Below are positions 13,494 to 60,539 of a stretch of DNA of 64,000 nucleotides, in pieces. Made by a program: the position numbers and the translations under genes. Source of the DNA: Agelaius tricolor (lineage: Eukaryota; Chordata; Aves; Passeriformes; Icteridae); assembly GCA_023055355.1 (NCBI GenBank), contig JALJCS010000009.1, positions 24,205,001-24,269,000 of the forward strand. The letters are read 5' to 3'. The notes beneath the pieces were generated by a model. That model did no database searches and was not told the origin of the DNA. It worked only from the letters and a program-made list of their open reading frames with translations. Position 1 is the stretch's first letter, and each line of letters begins with the position of its first letter.

Positions 13494-14796
13494 GAGACAT
13501 TTTGTGTCAGGGGAAGAAAAGGCACAAAATAAGTTACAAAGACATTGGATGAACTGTATGAGTCAGAGGCAGTATCAGAGCTGTTACAAATCACCTAAAA
13601 GTTGGTTTACTAACATAGGTTAGCCTCTACAAAATTCTTAAAAGAAAATACGTATTTTTAATTATTGAAATAATTCAGAAATTAAAAGAGAAACTAAAGA
13701 CAACCAACATTAACTTTTTGACTAAATTCACCTGGGCTTACCCATCATCACCCTCTCTTAGTAGACAAAGATCACTGGAAAATATTTAGTATTACAGAAT
13801 TATATTAAAAACTCATTAACACATTGTAAATTAAGAACCTGGTATTGACTTTTCGTACCTCCAGTGAAGTACAATACATACAGGTAAGGCAGTATGCATA
13901 GGAAATACATTAAGAAAACAGAATAGATAAGTGCAATTATTCTGAATATTTCAACATTTGTTATGGCCCCTCACTATGGCAAAGAACATCTTAAAAAGAT
14001 GGATCCAACAGCTGTTCACAGAACATATGAATATATCACCATAAAAGGTCCACTGTGGAAAAGCTTATGCTGTCTTCAGTTGTGACTTCTCAGATGAAGT
14101 ATTCTACAAACAGACTTTCCAGCAGTACAGCTCTGAGTTAACAACAGCACATTAATACAGTTAGAGAAAAGAAAGTACTTCCGAAATATATCAGTCCTCA
14201 TTTTAACATGGGAATGCTCGTAACACTCAGTATTCCATTAATCCAAATGAAATATTTAACAGTACACACATCAACTATATACAACTTCATTTTTGAACTG
14301 AATCTGCTCCCCCTGCCCCCATTACCAATTTCCTGTTACTCAGCTCTCAACTGGCAAGGACTTTTGATTGTTAGTTCAAATTAAACAGGAATGAGAAAAC
14401 AATGCAAAAGTCTACAGCATACAGAGAATACACAAAGATTTGTTTTCATGATGATGAAAGGTGGAGCAGCAAAAAAAGTAATTTACCCCTCTGGTCAAGA
14501 AGAGGTCTAAGTTCTGTCTTCTGAAATCAGCAAGGATGTAAATGCACACAGACAGAGCTTGGCTATAAATGTCTGTTCATGTCCTTAGGAGTTACTTGAC
14601 CCAAGACAACAGCAACACAGAAAGGCAAGACAGTGCCAGCCACCTGTCAGCCTAGGCCAAGGACTTGATGTGCAAGAAAACCCTGTGGAGTGGTGTATGA
14701 GCACGGCTGTCAGGGCTTGGGCAGGGTGTCCTGTCAGGGAAGATGCCAGGGACTGCCTGTGCTGGTCCCAGACAGCTCAGCAGCAGCCAGCACAGG

Positions 14797-15175
14797 AATT
14801 ACAGAATGGCTGAGGATGGAAGGCACCTCTGGAGGTGGCACCTCTGGTGGTGCCCTCCATCCTCAGAGGAAGGCAGGCACCTCCTCTGGAAGTCACCTAG
14901 CCCGACCTCCCTGCTCAAGCAGAGCCAAGTACTAAAGCAGACTGCCTAGGACCATGTCCCAGTGACTCCTGAGTATCTGCACACATGGAGACTCCACAAC
15001 CTCTCCAGGCAACCTGTGCCAGTGCTCCATCTCCCTGACATTAAAAAGGTGCTTCCCTATGTTCAGATGGATCCTCCTGTGTTTCAGGTAGTGGCCACTG
15101 CCTCTCAGGCCCAGTGAGCACTGACCCACTGCACTCCTACACTGCCAGAAGAGCTGCTGGCACTTGGATAAAAGC
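14797..15175 (-). mobile_element. CR1 LINE fragment (minus orientation)
   Basis: On the plus strand it starts ATTACAGAATGGCTGAGGAT and continues through CTCCCTGCTCAAGCAGAGCC, GGAGACTCCACAACCTCTCC and GTGTTTCAGGTAGTGGCCAC. This is the reverse complement of a CR1 3' end, with a small internal duplication of a GGAGGTGGCACCTCTGG-type segment. Confidence 0.9.
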
Positions 15176-16554
15176 ACTTTTAAAACAGGGCTGTAAATGC
15201 CAAGAAAAAGAGATTACAGTGCTACAACAGCACAAGACAGAGAGACAGCTGAGCAGGAGAAACACCAAAGGAAAATCAGCCTGAGCAGAGGCTGAGAGTA
15301 GACTCAAAAGGAGCTACAACTCTAAATGGACTGTGGCTGGTGTTGGAACCCACAGGAGAGCAGCGGAACAAGAAACACAGAGCGGTGAATAAACAGAAGC
15401 ACAACAGACTGATCCCAGTCTCCTGCGCTGGCTGTTGCCTTGCTAAAGGGACTGAGCATGACAAGCAGCCAAGGAACTGGAGGATGGCATGGGTAGAAAG
15501 AAGGAAGACCAGTGTCTGGAGAAAAGCAGCAGTATTTTCCTTAAGTGTTTTCATTATTTTTAATTCCAATACCAAAGCAGTAGCAAAAAAAACTCTAATT
15601 GGCAATAAATCAAATTGATTAAAGCCCCCCAACTCAAAACTTACTGTTCCTGAAAAGTCATGCCTTCAGCTGACATTAGTATAAAATTAAGGGCTTTCTG
15701 TCCCTTTAAAGGCAAACAACACATACAGAGAAGCCATATTCTAACTGTGTAATTATGAAGCTCCTCAGAGGTTTTAAGTCTTTTAGCTAAATTTAAAAAG
15801 CCTTTGACAAAACCTTTAAAAGTGAAGGATGACTTGAGGACTAAGTCATGGATTCCCACACAAATAAAAAAAAGGAAAAATTTTGTTGTTTCCCCAAAAT
15901 CAATTAAATACAAAAGTGACAACAAAAAGCTCAACATAAAAGAGGTAGCCTAAAAGATCAAAATACTATTTGATTCAGGAAGCAAAGGTAGTGCAATAAA
16001 AGTATCCATATGAAAAACATACTTCCCATTTCCACATTACTCAAATTTTAACAAGAATAAAATAAAATTTGGGTTGGATTTTGAGGAGCAAAAGGGATCA
16101 AATACTAGAAACCAGTATTTTAAAGGTATATTTGAAATCAAAACATACACAATTCTCACCACAAATTCCCTAGCAGTTTCTGCTCTGTAACAGTTTTCAT
16201 CAGTATCTGCAAAACTGATTTTTCCTACAGACTAACATCAGAAATGCACATTTCCCAATCAGGCTTCCATAATTTAAAAGCATTTTGTTTGGAAACAGAT
16301 GTACCAGATACCTCTCCCAGGAGATTTTTCAGTAAACACAACTTTCAATACTGGCAAAGGTGTTCTTACCACCAGAATTTTGCCTGGCTTCTGACAAAGT
16401 AGGTACAAAATGAGCACCTCAGATGTGTTGGTGGGAAGCAGAAGCATGCATGATAAAGACAGATTTCCTCTAGAAACCTTCAGTGAATGAGGGCAGGCAA
16501 GTATTTAAACATATTCCATCCTACAATCTTACTGTATACACCCCATGGTCCCCC

Positions 16555-16560
16555 TTTATT
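16555..16560 (-). terminator. Candidate proximal polyadenylation signal
   Basis: Minus-strand AATAAA (context CAGAATAAAGGGGG) about 5.2 kb beyond the SLC22A15 stop codon, followed by a GGGGTGTATAC segment. Alternative to the distal signal near 13490. Confidence 0.25.
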
Positions 16561-19500
16561 CTGTACACATAGCAGAGAATGGCTTGAAAGAGATAATCTT
16601 TCTTCTGGGCCTAATCAGCCCTTGCTGCAGAAAGTTTTATCCACCTGCTTTTTTGCTGTCAAACATGCAGCCATAACAAGGCTGACTTGCAGTGAATATT
16701 AGTTGTAGTAGGGATTTAAAATCCATACGTTATTATTTAGCAATGCCTCAGAGTGTGCATTTTATAAAAACCTGCTAGATCCCATGAAGCTCCAAGCAAA
16801 CTATTTACTAGCAATGCTAATTTGTAAGATAGATGAATGAACTAACAAATTCCAGTGTGCAGTTTTTAACCAGGTTTTATCAGTCTTAGAGAGTAAACTT
16901 TGACACTTGCAACTCAGAATCAAAAGAGGTTCTGCAGATTTCTCTGTAATGGCTACATATCAACTCTGAATGTTCTACAAAAAGAACACTTTAATCCTTC
17001 ATTTAATTTCTTTGGTTTCTCAGAAACAAAAGCTACTTAAGTGAACTAAGCAATGAAAGACAAACAAAGGTAACTCTCTGTCCCTATAGTTTCAGGGATG
17101 CTTGTAAATACCAGTTCTGCAGACCAGTTCTGCATGGATGAAGTCTAAATAAAGGCAGCTAGAACTAGTTTTGGACTATTGCACTCTAGCAAAAACTGTC
17201 TTTGGCACACATATAATCCAATTCTATGATGCTACTTTACACATAGTCCCATATAAAATTGACGGAGGAAATTAAAGACTACTTTCACAAAACAGGCACT
17301 TCAAATTAGAACAAAAAAATCTGTTCCCTATTAGGCAATACAGGAGCATTTTTCAGAATGACAGAAACAGAGAATAGTACCAAAATTGGGATGAGAAAGT
17401 TCAGTAAATTCAGACTACCAGGGTAAAAGTTGTACCCAGCTCTACTAGCCTTAAATAACAGTAGCACCTGGAAAATCTGAAGGCTACAACAGACTAGACA
17501 AAATTAAAATACATCAAAATACACAGCATGGAAAAATTATGTATAAATTTGTTCACCCTCCAATTCCACATTTAGATCTGTCAGAGAGGTTTTCTTATGT
17601 AGATGTCTTTCTCCCATGTATCTTGCAGTAAGATACAACAAATGAGACTCAAAATACAGCTATACCCTAAGTCTCCTGTTTGGTAAACAGCTGAATATAG
17701 ACATTTCTGATACAAGCATTGTGTCAGGCCAGACTAACTTCCACCATCAAATGACAGCACTGCTCTTGGGCTTTTCTGACATCTTTACTGCAAGGCTCAC
17801 AGTCTGCAGTCACAGATTCAGCTGTGTCAAAGAGCTGGACCAGAGAAGCGCTCATGGGATGGGAAAAGGGAGAAATAGCACACAACCTTCAGCTAAATCA
17901 AAATACTGCTCACCCAGTCTGCATTCAGTGATTATTATCTGCATTCAGAAGACTCAAGAACAAGAGTTTTAGTTCTAATATTCCCTTTAACACACTCCAG
18001 GAAAATTTCCTCACTTTCCCTTTTTCCTGAGTACAAGAAAAACATTCTCTTGCAAACTGCTTTTACATGCTTAGGTGAAATATGCTGTAAAATGTATGGC
18101 TCAACTGCATTCCCCGTGGCTCTGTAAATCATATCCTACTAACCTCAGAACATCCACACAGTTTGGAAAAGCTGGCATGGATTGCACACTTTGAGCTAAT
18201 GAACACATGGCTCCCATCCTTAAAGCCTTGACTGTAACTGTGGTGGAAACAAGCTGCAACCTGCGCCATGTTAGTTGGGTGTCTCTGGAGGGGCTCCTTA
18301 CTCAGCATCCTGACCTGAACAGAGTCACCTCTGGCTCTCCTTGAACACAGAGCTTCCAAGTTTCTGGTATGTCAGGGGTCTCTGAACTTTCCCAATTCCT
18401 CATTAGAGAACACTATCTTTGTTTTCAGGAAAAAATTAAAATTGTATTGTATTAAAGGGTATTTCTACCCAACAGCTATTTTGTGTTTTCACTTACCCTT
18501 GCCTAAAGTGTTTCAGTTGAATCCTCCATTTTTTTTTTCACTTCTTCCAGCTCATTCTCCTCCATGCTGCCTCACATGACCTGTCACTCTCCTTCACTCT
18601 TAGATCTATTCACTCATCACTTGTGAGCTCCCCAGGAAGGTGAGGTGTGTTTGGGATTCTGCTGAGACCTGACTAATCAGCACCATGGGAAAACCTCTCC
18701 TCTCTAGCATAATCCCAACTAAATGAGCTACCTGAAAAAAAATAAAAGAAAAGGGAAAAAAAATCACAACCAAAGGAATCCAGAGAAGAAATTCCACCTT
18801 GGGAAAAGCGGTATCTCAGTGCCTGCACAACATGAAAATGGCTAACAGTACTGGTTACTCTAGCAAAAAACATGGCAGAAGATTATCATACTGCACTAAA
18901 CTACAGCAAGAACCTTGGTCTCAGACTCCTAGCACTACAACATGTAGTAAACTGACGTACCCAGTGTTCTACTTTCCAGCAGCTCCTCATAGCAAACTCA
19001 CTACCCAGACACTAAGATACAACTATCTCAATATTGTAAAGCATTACATATCATGGGTAAGAAGAAAAGTGATCCTATAGGTTTCTGTACCAGAAGGCCA
19101 GCTCATACTAAAAATGAACAGCCTCAGAAAAGAAACTTAATGCACCTAATAGATTTGAACTTCAGAACACAAAGCTGGAATACAAAGTTTGATGATACAT
19201 TACTGAGCTCCTCCTGCAGGGATTCTCTCGTCTAAACTTTCTGAATTAATTGATATGGGAAAGTAACAATGGAAGATTTATAATTCCTTTTTAAATATTC
19301 CCTTTAAAATTCCAAAGGTGAAAACATGGGACAGATTTTAAAGTTAAAAAAGAGCAGCAATTCCTATGCAAAAAAAAATTGCTAATTTTGTCTTCACTCT
19401 TGTTTTTGCAATTTTACATATGTATACCAATAACATAAAAGTGCATGAGTAGAGAGGTACATTTAATTTTTAGTTGAAGACTCCCAAAATCTAGCTCAGG

Positions 19501-21807
19501 TCCTGCAAAGAGTAATCTTCTCCACCTGAACCATTACAGCATCTTACTGTTAAAGAAAATTCTATTGAGGGTCTTGTGGCATTACACAGGGTTGCCAGGA
19601 GCAGATAATGACACCTCCTGACTTGTTCCACCCAACATCCAGAGAGGGACAGAGGCAACAAACACCTAAAAACAAACTTCTAAAAACACCTTGGCAACGT
19701 GTTATTACTGCCAGGCTTACTGCTGTTTGCCACCAGCAATAAAAAGTCATTTTCCCAGCTGTCCAGAAATTAAAGTGCGAGTAAAAAATTTAAAACTATT
19801 TGAATAGCTCCAACTTTTCCAACTATTTCTAAGTACCTTATTTGGTAAAATTTCCTTATACACAAAAGGGCCAAATAAGGCAGAAAGACTACCCACCTGG
19901 GTTAAAAAGTGCCACATCTACAACAACTATTCAACAGTCTGGTAGGGAAAAAAAAAGTGAAGACCATGAGTGAGAATTCTTCCAGTGAAGAATAATACAG
20001 GCAAAAATCACAACAATACTAATAGACTGTTCATAGGGACTGAACTTCCCAATTTTGCTCACAGTCAACACCTGGATGAAGTTCACACCCAATTGGAATG
20101 CTGCATGTGTCAAACTGCAGACTCTGGGCTGCTCTCTGCACCAACCAGGGCAGTTGCACTTTGCTCAGCATTACAGTTCCCAATGAGCAAAGTTCAAGCA
20201 GCTAGCTGCAAACTTCAGATGCTGGTTACTTTCACTTTCTTGCAGAGTAAAGGAACTTCCCTCTTTAACCAGGAAATATTCAGCAGACAGCTTTCTGATA
20301 TTTTTAGACCCACCTTTTTTAATTCTAAGATGTGCAAAAATGACTCGTGAGCCTGAAAATATATTTACTGCCATTGTGTGCCACTTTGCTAGGAACTCAA
20401 AGTAGGAAGACTAACATTTTATGGAAACCAATTTTAACAAAGAGAAAGCCACAGGTTAGAGGATGAAGATGACAACGTCATAAAGAAAACTGAATCTCTG
20501 TAAGGCCCCATTTTTGTAGTTGGAACATTCCACATGTTTCACACTTTGGGATTCCATATCTCTCTAATGAAGCACTTACAGAAAGTTCAGTGAAACAGGA
20601 AAGTGAAGCTGTTTTCCTTAACAAGGTCAAGTAACCAAGTGCTTGAGCAAGCATTGGTTAGAAAACATCAAGTAACCAAAAAGGTCCAAAGAGATTTGCT
20701 GTCTTTTTACATTAAAACCTTAGCTACACACGAGATTTTAAAATAAACACTAGCAGCTTCCTGATAACAGCACCCAAAATATAAAAGCACTCCACAGTTC
20801 CTCTTACCATTTCAGAGTTAAACCTGTTCCAGAAATAAAGACCCAGACAAGTCCACAGAAGTGAGCTATACATTCTACCACACCACACACACGGTATGTG
20901 ATAAATGCCTCACCTTTGTTGCACCCAGGAAATGATATCCATCACAGAATTATTTCACTCCACAGAGAAGTTGCTGCGCTTCAATAGTTATGGCAAAGTG
21001 AGGACAAGGTAAAAGTAGGCAAAGCTATAAACAGCCATGCTGAGATGTGGGGAACATGTGGCAAACATATGCACAAGACCAAGAAAAAGCTTTTTTGTAT
21101 GAAAAGAAGGAAAAAAGTCAATAACTTTCCTTATGTTCGCAGGCTTTGCGGCTGCTCTTTTGCATAGTCCTTCCTCCCAACCCTCCATTATCACTCAGTT
21201 AAAGCCCAGCTCATGACTAACCACCTGCACCTGTAACTCTGCACAGGTGTGCACACAGAAACCTTTTGTTCACAGCTGCCTCTCCTCTATTGAATATGCA
21301 AAAGCCATTTTAACATACAATTTCAGCAATTTGTTCCCATTGGAGTAGCACACAGCACATTCTCTGACCCACTTTCACTTCCATCTTATGGAAAATACAG
21401 TGGTTGTTTCCAAGTTTACCAATTTGTACTGAAATAAAATCCACCACCTTGAAAATAAAATACTAAACGTGTACTGATGATCTGTCCAAATCTGTCTAAG
21501 CCTAGGGTATACCCTGGGCTTCTGAAATACATCATCTCACTCCTGCTGTCTCACCTGGCTTCAAATGCAGTCTGTGCACTGTATTCTGAACCACAAGAAT
21601 TGGAATGGCTGCCTCGTATGGAGAGCATCAGTGATGTCATCAGTCTGAACAGTACTCAAATCCCTCTCCAAGCAAGGAAAAACACAGGCACTTGCCCAAT
21701 GACATTGCCTGGCAAGCAATATTTGTCATACAGTACAAGTACTTGTCATACAGCTGGACTGACTGGGCAAGAAGAGGCATAAAATAGGCCAGTGTTTCTT
21801 CTTTTCA

Positions 21808-54282
<32,475 letters not shown>

Positions 54283-54998
54283 CCCGCTCCCCGCCCGCCG
54301 CGCAGCTCCTTCGAGCAGCCGCCGAGCAGCGCATTCCCGGGGCGGGGCGGGGCGCGGAGCGGCGGCCGGGCCCTCGCGGAGCTGGAGCAGAAGGAGAGGG
54401 AGGAGGAGGAGGGAAACGAGGGAAGGGCGGGAGGCGCGATGCGGCGCTCATGCGCAGGCTCCGGGGAGAGCAGCCGCGATGCGGCCGCCTCCTGCCTTCC
54501 CGGGCGCCCGGCGGGGAAGCGGAAACGCGCGCGGCCTCAGCGCAGGCGCGCAGGACGGGATTCAGCGGTTTGGGATGGGGCGTGAGGGGGCAGCGCCGTG
54601 AGGGGCTTCGGGCCGGCCCTCACAGGGAGCTCGGCACTGTGGGGGATGTGCCTCCTGCGGTCACACCTGGGCACAGCTCTTGGCAAGGGGAAAGGGCACA
54701 GAGGTGTTGCCTCTGCACCCTTGGTTAGACCAGGGCAGCACGCTGGCCCTGCGAGCTGGGCGAGAAGGCTGCCCTGGGTCCCTGCTGGCGAGGTGTTCCC
54801 CGTTCATGGCATTGTCCACGCAGCAGCTGTGCTTCCGCCGCCCAGGTTCATCCAGCAAGGCACAGCGGAGTCACAGTGTGCGCTCAGCGGGTTTGCACCG
54901 TGGGAAGCTGTACCCACAGGGTTACGTTCTGTCAGTTCACAGCGGACCCCAAAATATTCTGTAATGATGCTTCATAGCCTACCTGCCGATAGTTGGGG

Positions 54999-55013
54999 AA
55001 AAAAAAAAAAAAA
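54999..55013. repeat. Poly-A tract (A15)
   Basis: Fifteen consecutive A in the upstream intergenic region. Confidence 0.9.
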
Positions 55014-56364
55014 GCCGAATCTGACATTCTGACATAAGGCTATTGTGTAGGTGCCACTAGAGGTCAGTTCGGCACCCACACAAATCTTACTCTTTTTGAT
55101 TTAATGCCTGGTGAGGACGTGCCTCTCTCCGTTACACCAGTTTCCACAAAACTATAGTTGTAGTGTATTTTATGGAAAAAAATTTTGAGAGCCCACATGG
55201 GGTAGAAGTTCTCACTTAGAAGTAATGGGACTGGTTTGGGAAGGAGCATGAACTCTACTGCATAGAAGAGGGAAGGGAGATAAATACAAGTGAAATAGGC
55301 ATCTTGCAAAATGGTAATGATCTTTTCATGGTCCATTTTCATTACACCTTTACAATAAAGCTCCAGGAACATGAAAAAACTTACATTGTTGAGACTTTTT
55401 TAACGTAGCGGTACAGAGAAGCAGCAGCAATATCTTTATGCTTGTAGCTTTTATTGTATGAACAATAGAAAGGAAGAGAGTTGTCATGAGCTGTGACCTT
55501 TAGGACCATGCCAGGAGCCTGGGAAATAATACCATTTCTGTGCTGAAAAAATCTTGGCAAATCGACAATCATCAAAGCAATTTACTCTTAAAATGAAATT
55601 CACCTTTGCCCTAAGCACTTCTTTTCATATTTGAGGCTTAGTACAGATTGATTAAAGGCAAAACAGCAAAGGATTTCTGAAATGTCAGGACCTTTCTGCT
55701 GTTCACCCAACTGCACTTGTCTCATTTTATTGCTCAGCTAAGATGTGGAGGACATGTTCTTGTGTTTGGGAGCCCTGCACTCTTCTCCCTTGCACCCTTC
55801 CCACCCTCGCCAGCTCAGCCACACTTTGTGGCAACCACAGCTTTATTCCAGCTTGTCCAGTAACAGGGAGCTTTACCATCAACACCCAGCTCCTCCCTGG
55901 CTCGAGCCAAGGTGAACAGACCCTAGGGAAGGAGGTGGTACATGTCTCCCTGTCAGGATTGTACTGCCCCCCGAATTGCTGAGTGTACCCTGCATTCCCC
56001 AGGCACTTCTCATCTCTGTCTCCCTTGGGACGTCCAGCACTCCTGCCTGGGGGTTTTCCTCCCTATGCTCCCTGCTTGCTTACAGCCACCCAAGCTCCAG
56101 GCTCTGCCTGCTATAGGGGCAGCAATTAAGAACTGCCAGCTTCCTGTATTCCCCTCCATGGGGTGCTGCCTTCCAGCAGATGCCTCTGCTCTGCTCCTGC
56201 CACGCCTCTGCTGAGATAACACCTCTGATTCAGCTTCCAGTCCCATAGTGAAGTTACAGCATTGGCCTTACCGGTATCAACACCGTGCAACAATGCCCTG
56301 TGCCTGAGGAAAACAGCTGTCAGGGAGCTGTCTCCTCTTGTGCTGCTGCTTCCCAAACTGAGTC

Positions 56365-56600
56365 CAGCAGAGAGCCATGAAGGGGGATTAAGGGACTGGA
56401 GCATCTGTCATGAGAAGAAAGGCCAAGAGCTGGGACTGTCTAGCCTAAACCTAAGAAGGCTCAAGGAAGAACTTCACAATGTGTGTAAATAACCTAATGG
56501 AAAGGAATGAAGAGGAGGAGCCCAGGCTCTTCTCAGTGCTGCCTTCCAACAGGACAAGAGCCAATGGGGACAAGTTAAAAAAAACTCACTGGCAATGAAA
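56365..56600 (+). mobile_element. CR1 LINE fragment (plus orientation)
   Basis: GATTAAGGGACTGGAGCATC, a degraded GAGAAGAAAGGCCAAGAGCTGGGACTG segment, then GAGCCCAGGCTCTTCTCAG and AAGAGCCAATGGGGACAAG. These follow the order of the CR1 3' region. It is truncated before the usual 3' tail. Confidence 0.85.
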
Positions 56601-59600
56601 GGCCAGTGTCCCATGAGGCCAGTGGTTTTGGAGAGGATTGGATGCAATATTTAGAGGTTTCAGTTAACAATAGTACTGCACTCCACTTAGCCAATGATCT
56701 GCCCTTGCTGGAGCCCTCAGATCTTCCCAGAGAATTATTGTCTGTGAAGTTCATTAATGTACAATTTGCTCCCTCCTCCTCCTCATTAATAACCATATCA
56801 AATAAGAATACTCTTAATAATCCTGTCTGTGGGGAATTTTTCTTTTAATGAGAGCAAATCAGGCTTCTTACTCAGCCATAAATGTGGTGCCCTCTAGGTT
56901 TTTCCACATTGCTCCCAACCCTCTCTCTGTTACTACTGCTTCATGGGTTTGTTCCATTAGAGGCTTACACATCAAATTCATCTGGGCAACTCAAAACTGA
57001 GACAGCTGCATGGCTTCTTTTTCAGCATTTCTGAAATAATTGTTCCAGATATGTTCTGCCCTTTTCTGTCTGTATGTAATGATGACCCAGAGCATTCAAA
57101 GTAGTAGATATATGTAAATGCAAAGGGATAACCCTAAGCTATTCTTCTCTCTGGGAAACAAACAAACAAAAAATTTAAAATAATAGTTAAAAAAAAGTAA
57201 AATAAGAGTTTTAGAGCTAAAAACTCATTCTAGTTCACTGATGTTGTGTTTCCAGATTTGCTATATTCATTTGTAGTAGATTCTGATAATGGCCAGTAAT
57301 TTTTCTTTGGAAACACAAGCAGTAGTAGTTTTAAAAAAGACCTTAAAAGAACTTCTGATGTTCCTACCTTCTGGCTGGGGATTGCTTACCCATTCAAAGG
57401 TGTCCACACAAATTGTTCATTCAGCATTTGGCACAGATGAGATCTAAAGAAGTTCTGTTCCTGATGGAGGAAGTTTCAGGTCATCCATGAGTGGATAGTC
57501 TGAGTTAGATACAAAACTCTGTAGCCAGACTGCTGTAGATGACAGAAGATAAATGGTTTCAAGTGAAGGATCAACAAGTACTAAACAGTACAGAATTCCT
57601 CTGAGGTTTATCTAGAAAAGGAAACATCTCTGACTCTGAAAAGTCCTCAGGAGACAAACTGTTCAAAGCAGATATCTGAAGGAAATATTTACCTTCTCTT
57701 GTGAGACTCCTGTGTAAGCATTAGCTTTTGGCCATAGCAAGAGACAGCATTTTGGCCAGAAAGGACATTTGCAGTCCTGTTGCCATTTTTGCAGTCTTGC
57801 TCTTCATCAGGTTCCCATCTCCTCATGGCCTCCCCCCCCACCTCACAGGACGTTTCTACCACATCAGCTGTGCTGAATGCTGAACACTGAAAGGCAAAAG
57901 ACTGAGCTCTGACTGCAGCTGTGGGAAGAGTGGAAATCTCTTCCACAAGAATATTAAAGGGTTGTGGTTCATAAAACCTGTTATTATTAAACAAGTCCAG
58001 AGCTAAGAAGGTGTCCCTCCTTTAGGATGAAAATAAAGCAGAGGTTCTCTTGATCTCTTAACTTCATCTGGTCCACAGCACGATGACAGGAGCAGTCAGA
58101 GGGTTGACAGTATCTGCCAGAATGCTTGCCTTTGCTGGCCCCTTGTTACAGAAAATGAAGATTTTTTCCAACCAGACTAATCAGCTGCTCGTTGCAGCTG
58201 GCTTACCCCATAATACTATGCAAAGCTAGCATATGGCTCATTACAATATACCCTGACTAAGTGTGCAGCCAAACAATCCACCAAGGCATTTTTGCTTCTC
58301 TGATGTGTTGTTTGCACTTTTTGCAAACAAAGCAACAAACAATTCCTTTGGAGGCACTTTTCAATTTTAGATGAGGCTTGGGGATACTGAATTTCTGTCT
58401 GAACTGCGAATGATGTTAAAAGCTGATTCCCTGTCCCTTCCTAGATGGACAGTTGTCTGTTGCAAAACAGATGCAGTTCAGGTTCCTGAGAAATCTGAGC
58501 TTGCTCACATATCATGTATCTCTGGCAGGGAGAGTTGCTCTTAGGATGTCTGCCCTGGTCATGTCCCAAAGTGCACATCTGTGACCAACACCTTCTTGGC
58601 CAGAAGCTGCTGTAACTCTCAATCCTGCTCAGTTTCCCATCACTTAGACATTGCCCAGTGTCCGTCCTGGGGTAGGAGCTCTGCTTTCATCACAAAAGGG
58701 GGTTTCAGGTTTGAGAGGGGTTTCAGGTTGAGCAAAGGTGTTTATGAAGCCCACCTCTGTGTTTAAACATAGTAAAATCTTAGACATTAAAAAAAAATAA
58801 AAATAACAGTGTAGTCTTAAGAAGCAGGATTGGCCTCTGTGGCCTTCCAGCACTGACTGGGACAGAGATGACAATGCTGAACATAAAGGTGAATGCTTGT
58901 ACCTCTAAATGCCTCTCTTGAACACTTGAGCCACACTGTCTTTGGGAGAACCCATGTGTTCTCTGTAGGTTCTTTTATTTCCAAGCAGTCATCATTTGGC
59001 TGCAGTACTGCTTATAATCTTGACATTTACACCATTCATTCTCTGCCATATCACCAGCATGCAAAAGACTTGTTTGGACCATGCCTCGCTCTGGAGATTG
59101 ATGAAGATCCCAGAGAAGCAAGCAGAAGCACTTACAGGTGGTTTGTCTGGCAGAGGCAACAGCACTCCGGATTTGGAGGCAGAGAGGGCATTCGGCAAGT
59201 GATAGCTTTTTCACAATTCCCTCAAAATGCAAAAAGTAAGGATAACCTCATGGATTTCAGCAGCTATTTCTATCCCAGGTGTGCCATGTAGTGCAGTACT
59301 GGTATTCTGCTCAGTATGTTTTACCCCCCCATTAAATTTCTTAATTGTCTCTGCTGCAGGTTATCACAGGAGTAATTTACTTTCAACAGCAACTCCAAAC
59401 TGAAAAAAATTTGTTCTTGTCCTGCTCTTACAAAAGAAGTGTGATAATTTAGGAGCACCCCTCAAAAAGGAAGGTGTAAAGACAGCCAGACACCAGGCAA
59501 GTGTTGCTGAGTATAAGGTAGAAGCTCATAGTCAAAATTATCAGAAGTTTGGAGACCTAGGAGCACTGTAACAGCACCATGGAAAGTCTGATGAGGACCT

Positions 59601-60202
59601 GCTTGTTGGACCTGATGGGCAGGCACAGACTGTGTTATATGGACTGCCAGGCTCTGGCTGGCACTAGCTCTGGGCTATCCAAAGTATGATCTAACGAACC
59701 ATGTAGATGTACCTTAGGCTTCTGCACAAAACAGGGGAAGCATGCATGGATGATGGGATTCTGTATATTTAGCTCTAGACTTGGGAGGTGGGGGATACTC
59801 ATTATGTGAATAAGCAGAATTCCACAAAGAGGTTTTTTGTAGGTAGTAGTAGGGCGTTTCTCCAGCAAACAGATTTGCACCTTGGGAGAGTTCCAAAATC
59901 ACAAAGGTCTTGTGGAATTTGTTTCTCCAAAGAACTGTAGTTCTCAAAGTGATCTTGTAGAGCATCTAAAAAAGATGTCAGCAAGAGAAGACCCTCACTC
60001 AATAATACCAGGAAGGGACAGTAACACAATCTGGGTTTTGCAGCAAAGAACTCTTTTGAAATTTATGCATCTAGGCAGTGGAAGAAGATGATCCCAGGTG
60101 CTTCCCTTGCTACCCAAGGAAAAAGGAGGTTTCAAGTCATCCTTGTGTTCTGACATCGCAGTTCATTTATGGGTTAAAAAAAGACACACAGGGCACAGTT
60201 TC

Positions 60203-60450
60203 ATTGCATCATATAATTGTTAAGGTTGGAAAAGACCTCTGAGATCATTGATTCCAACCATTGGTGCAGCACTGCCATCTTCACCACAAGACCATGTCCC
60301 CAAGTGCCACTTCTGGATGGTTTTGAACATTTCCAGGTCCCTGCACAGTCAGTTGCAATGCCTGACCACCCTTCCAGCGAAGAAATTTTTCCTAATATCC
60401 AATCTAAACCTACCCTGGTGCCACGTTTCTCATGTTTCTGCTCGGCACCC
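60203..60450 (-). mobile_element. CR1 LINE fragment (minus orientation)
   Basis: On the plus strand: AAGGTTGGAAAAGACCTCTG, AGATCATTGATTCCAACC, then CTTCCAGCGAAGAAATTTTT and CTAATATCCAATCTAAACC. This is the reverse complement of a CR1-family 3' end. Confidence 0.9.
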
Positions 60451-60539
60451 TCAGCAATTGGCTCTTAGGGTAAAAGAGCAGGGTGGGAAGGAGGCAAAAG
60501 CGAGCCCCTCTGTGGTCAGAGACTCCCTCCTGGCCCCCA

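Larger units (their letters stand above)
13494..21807 (-). other. Probable 3' UTR and downstream flank of SLC22A15
   Basis: AT-rich unique sequence beyond the stop codon, with candidate minus-strand AATAAA signals at 16555-16560 and 13488-13493. It holds one CR1 insertion (about 14797-15175). No second gene recognised on either strand. Confidence 0.4.
54601..60202. other. Intergenic region upstream of SLC22A15
   Basis: Apart from the A15 tract and the CR1 fragment at about 56365-56600 I see no gene. Open frames near 54600-55030 are extensions of the GC-rich island. I looked for an exon of the neighbouring human-synteny gene NHLH2 (bHLH domain) and found none. Confidence 0.6.
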
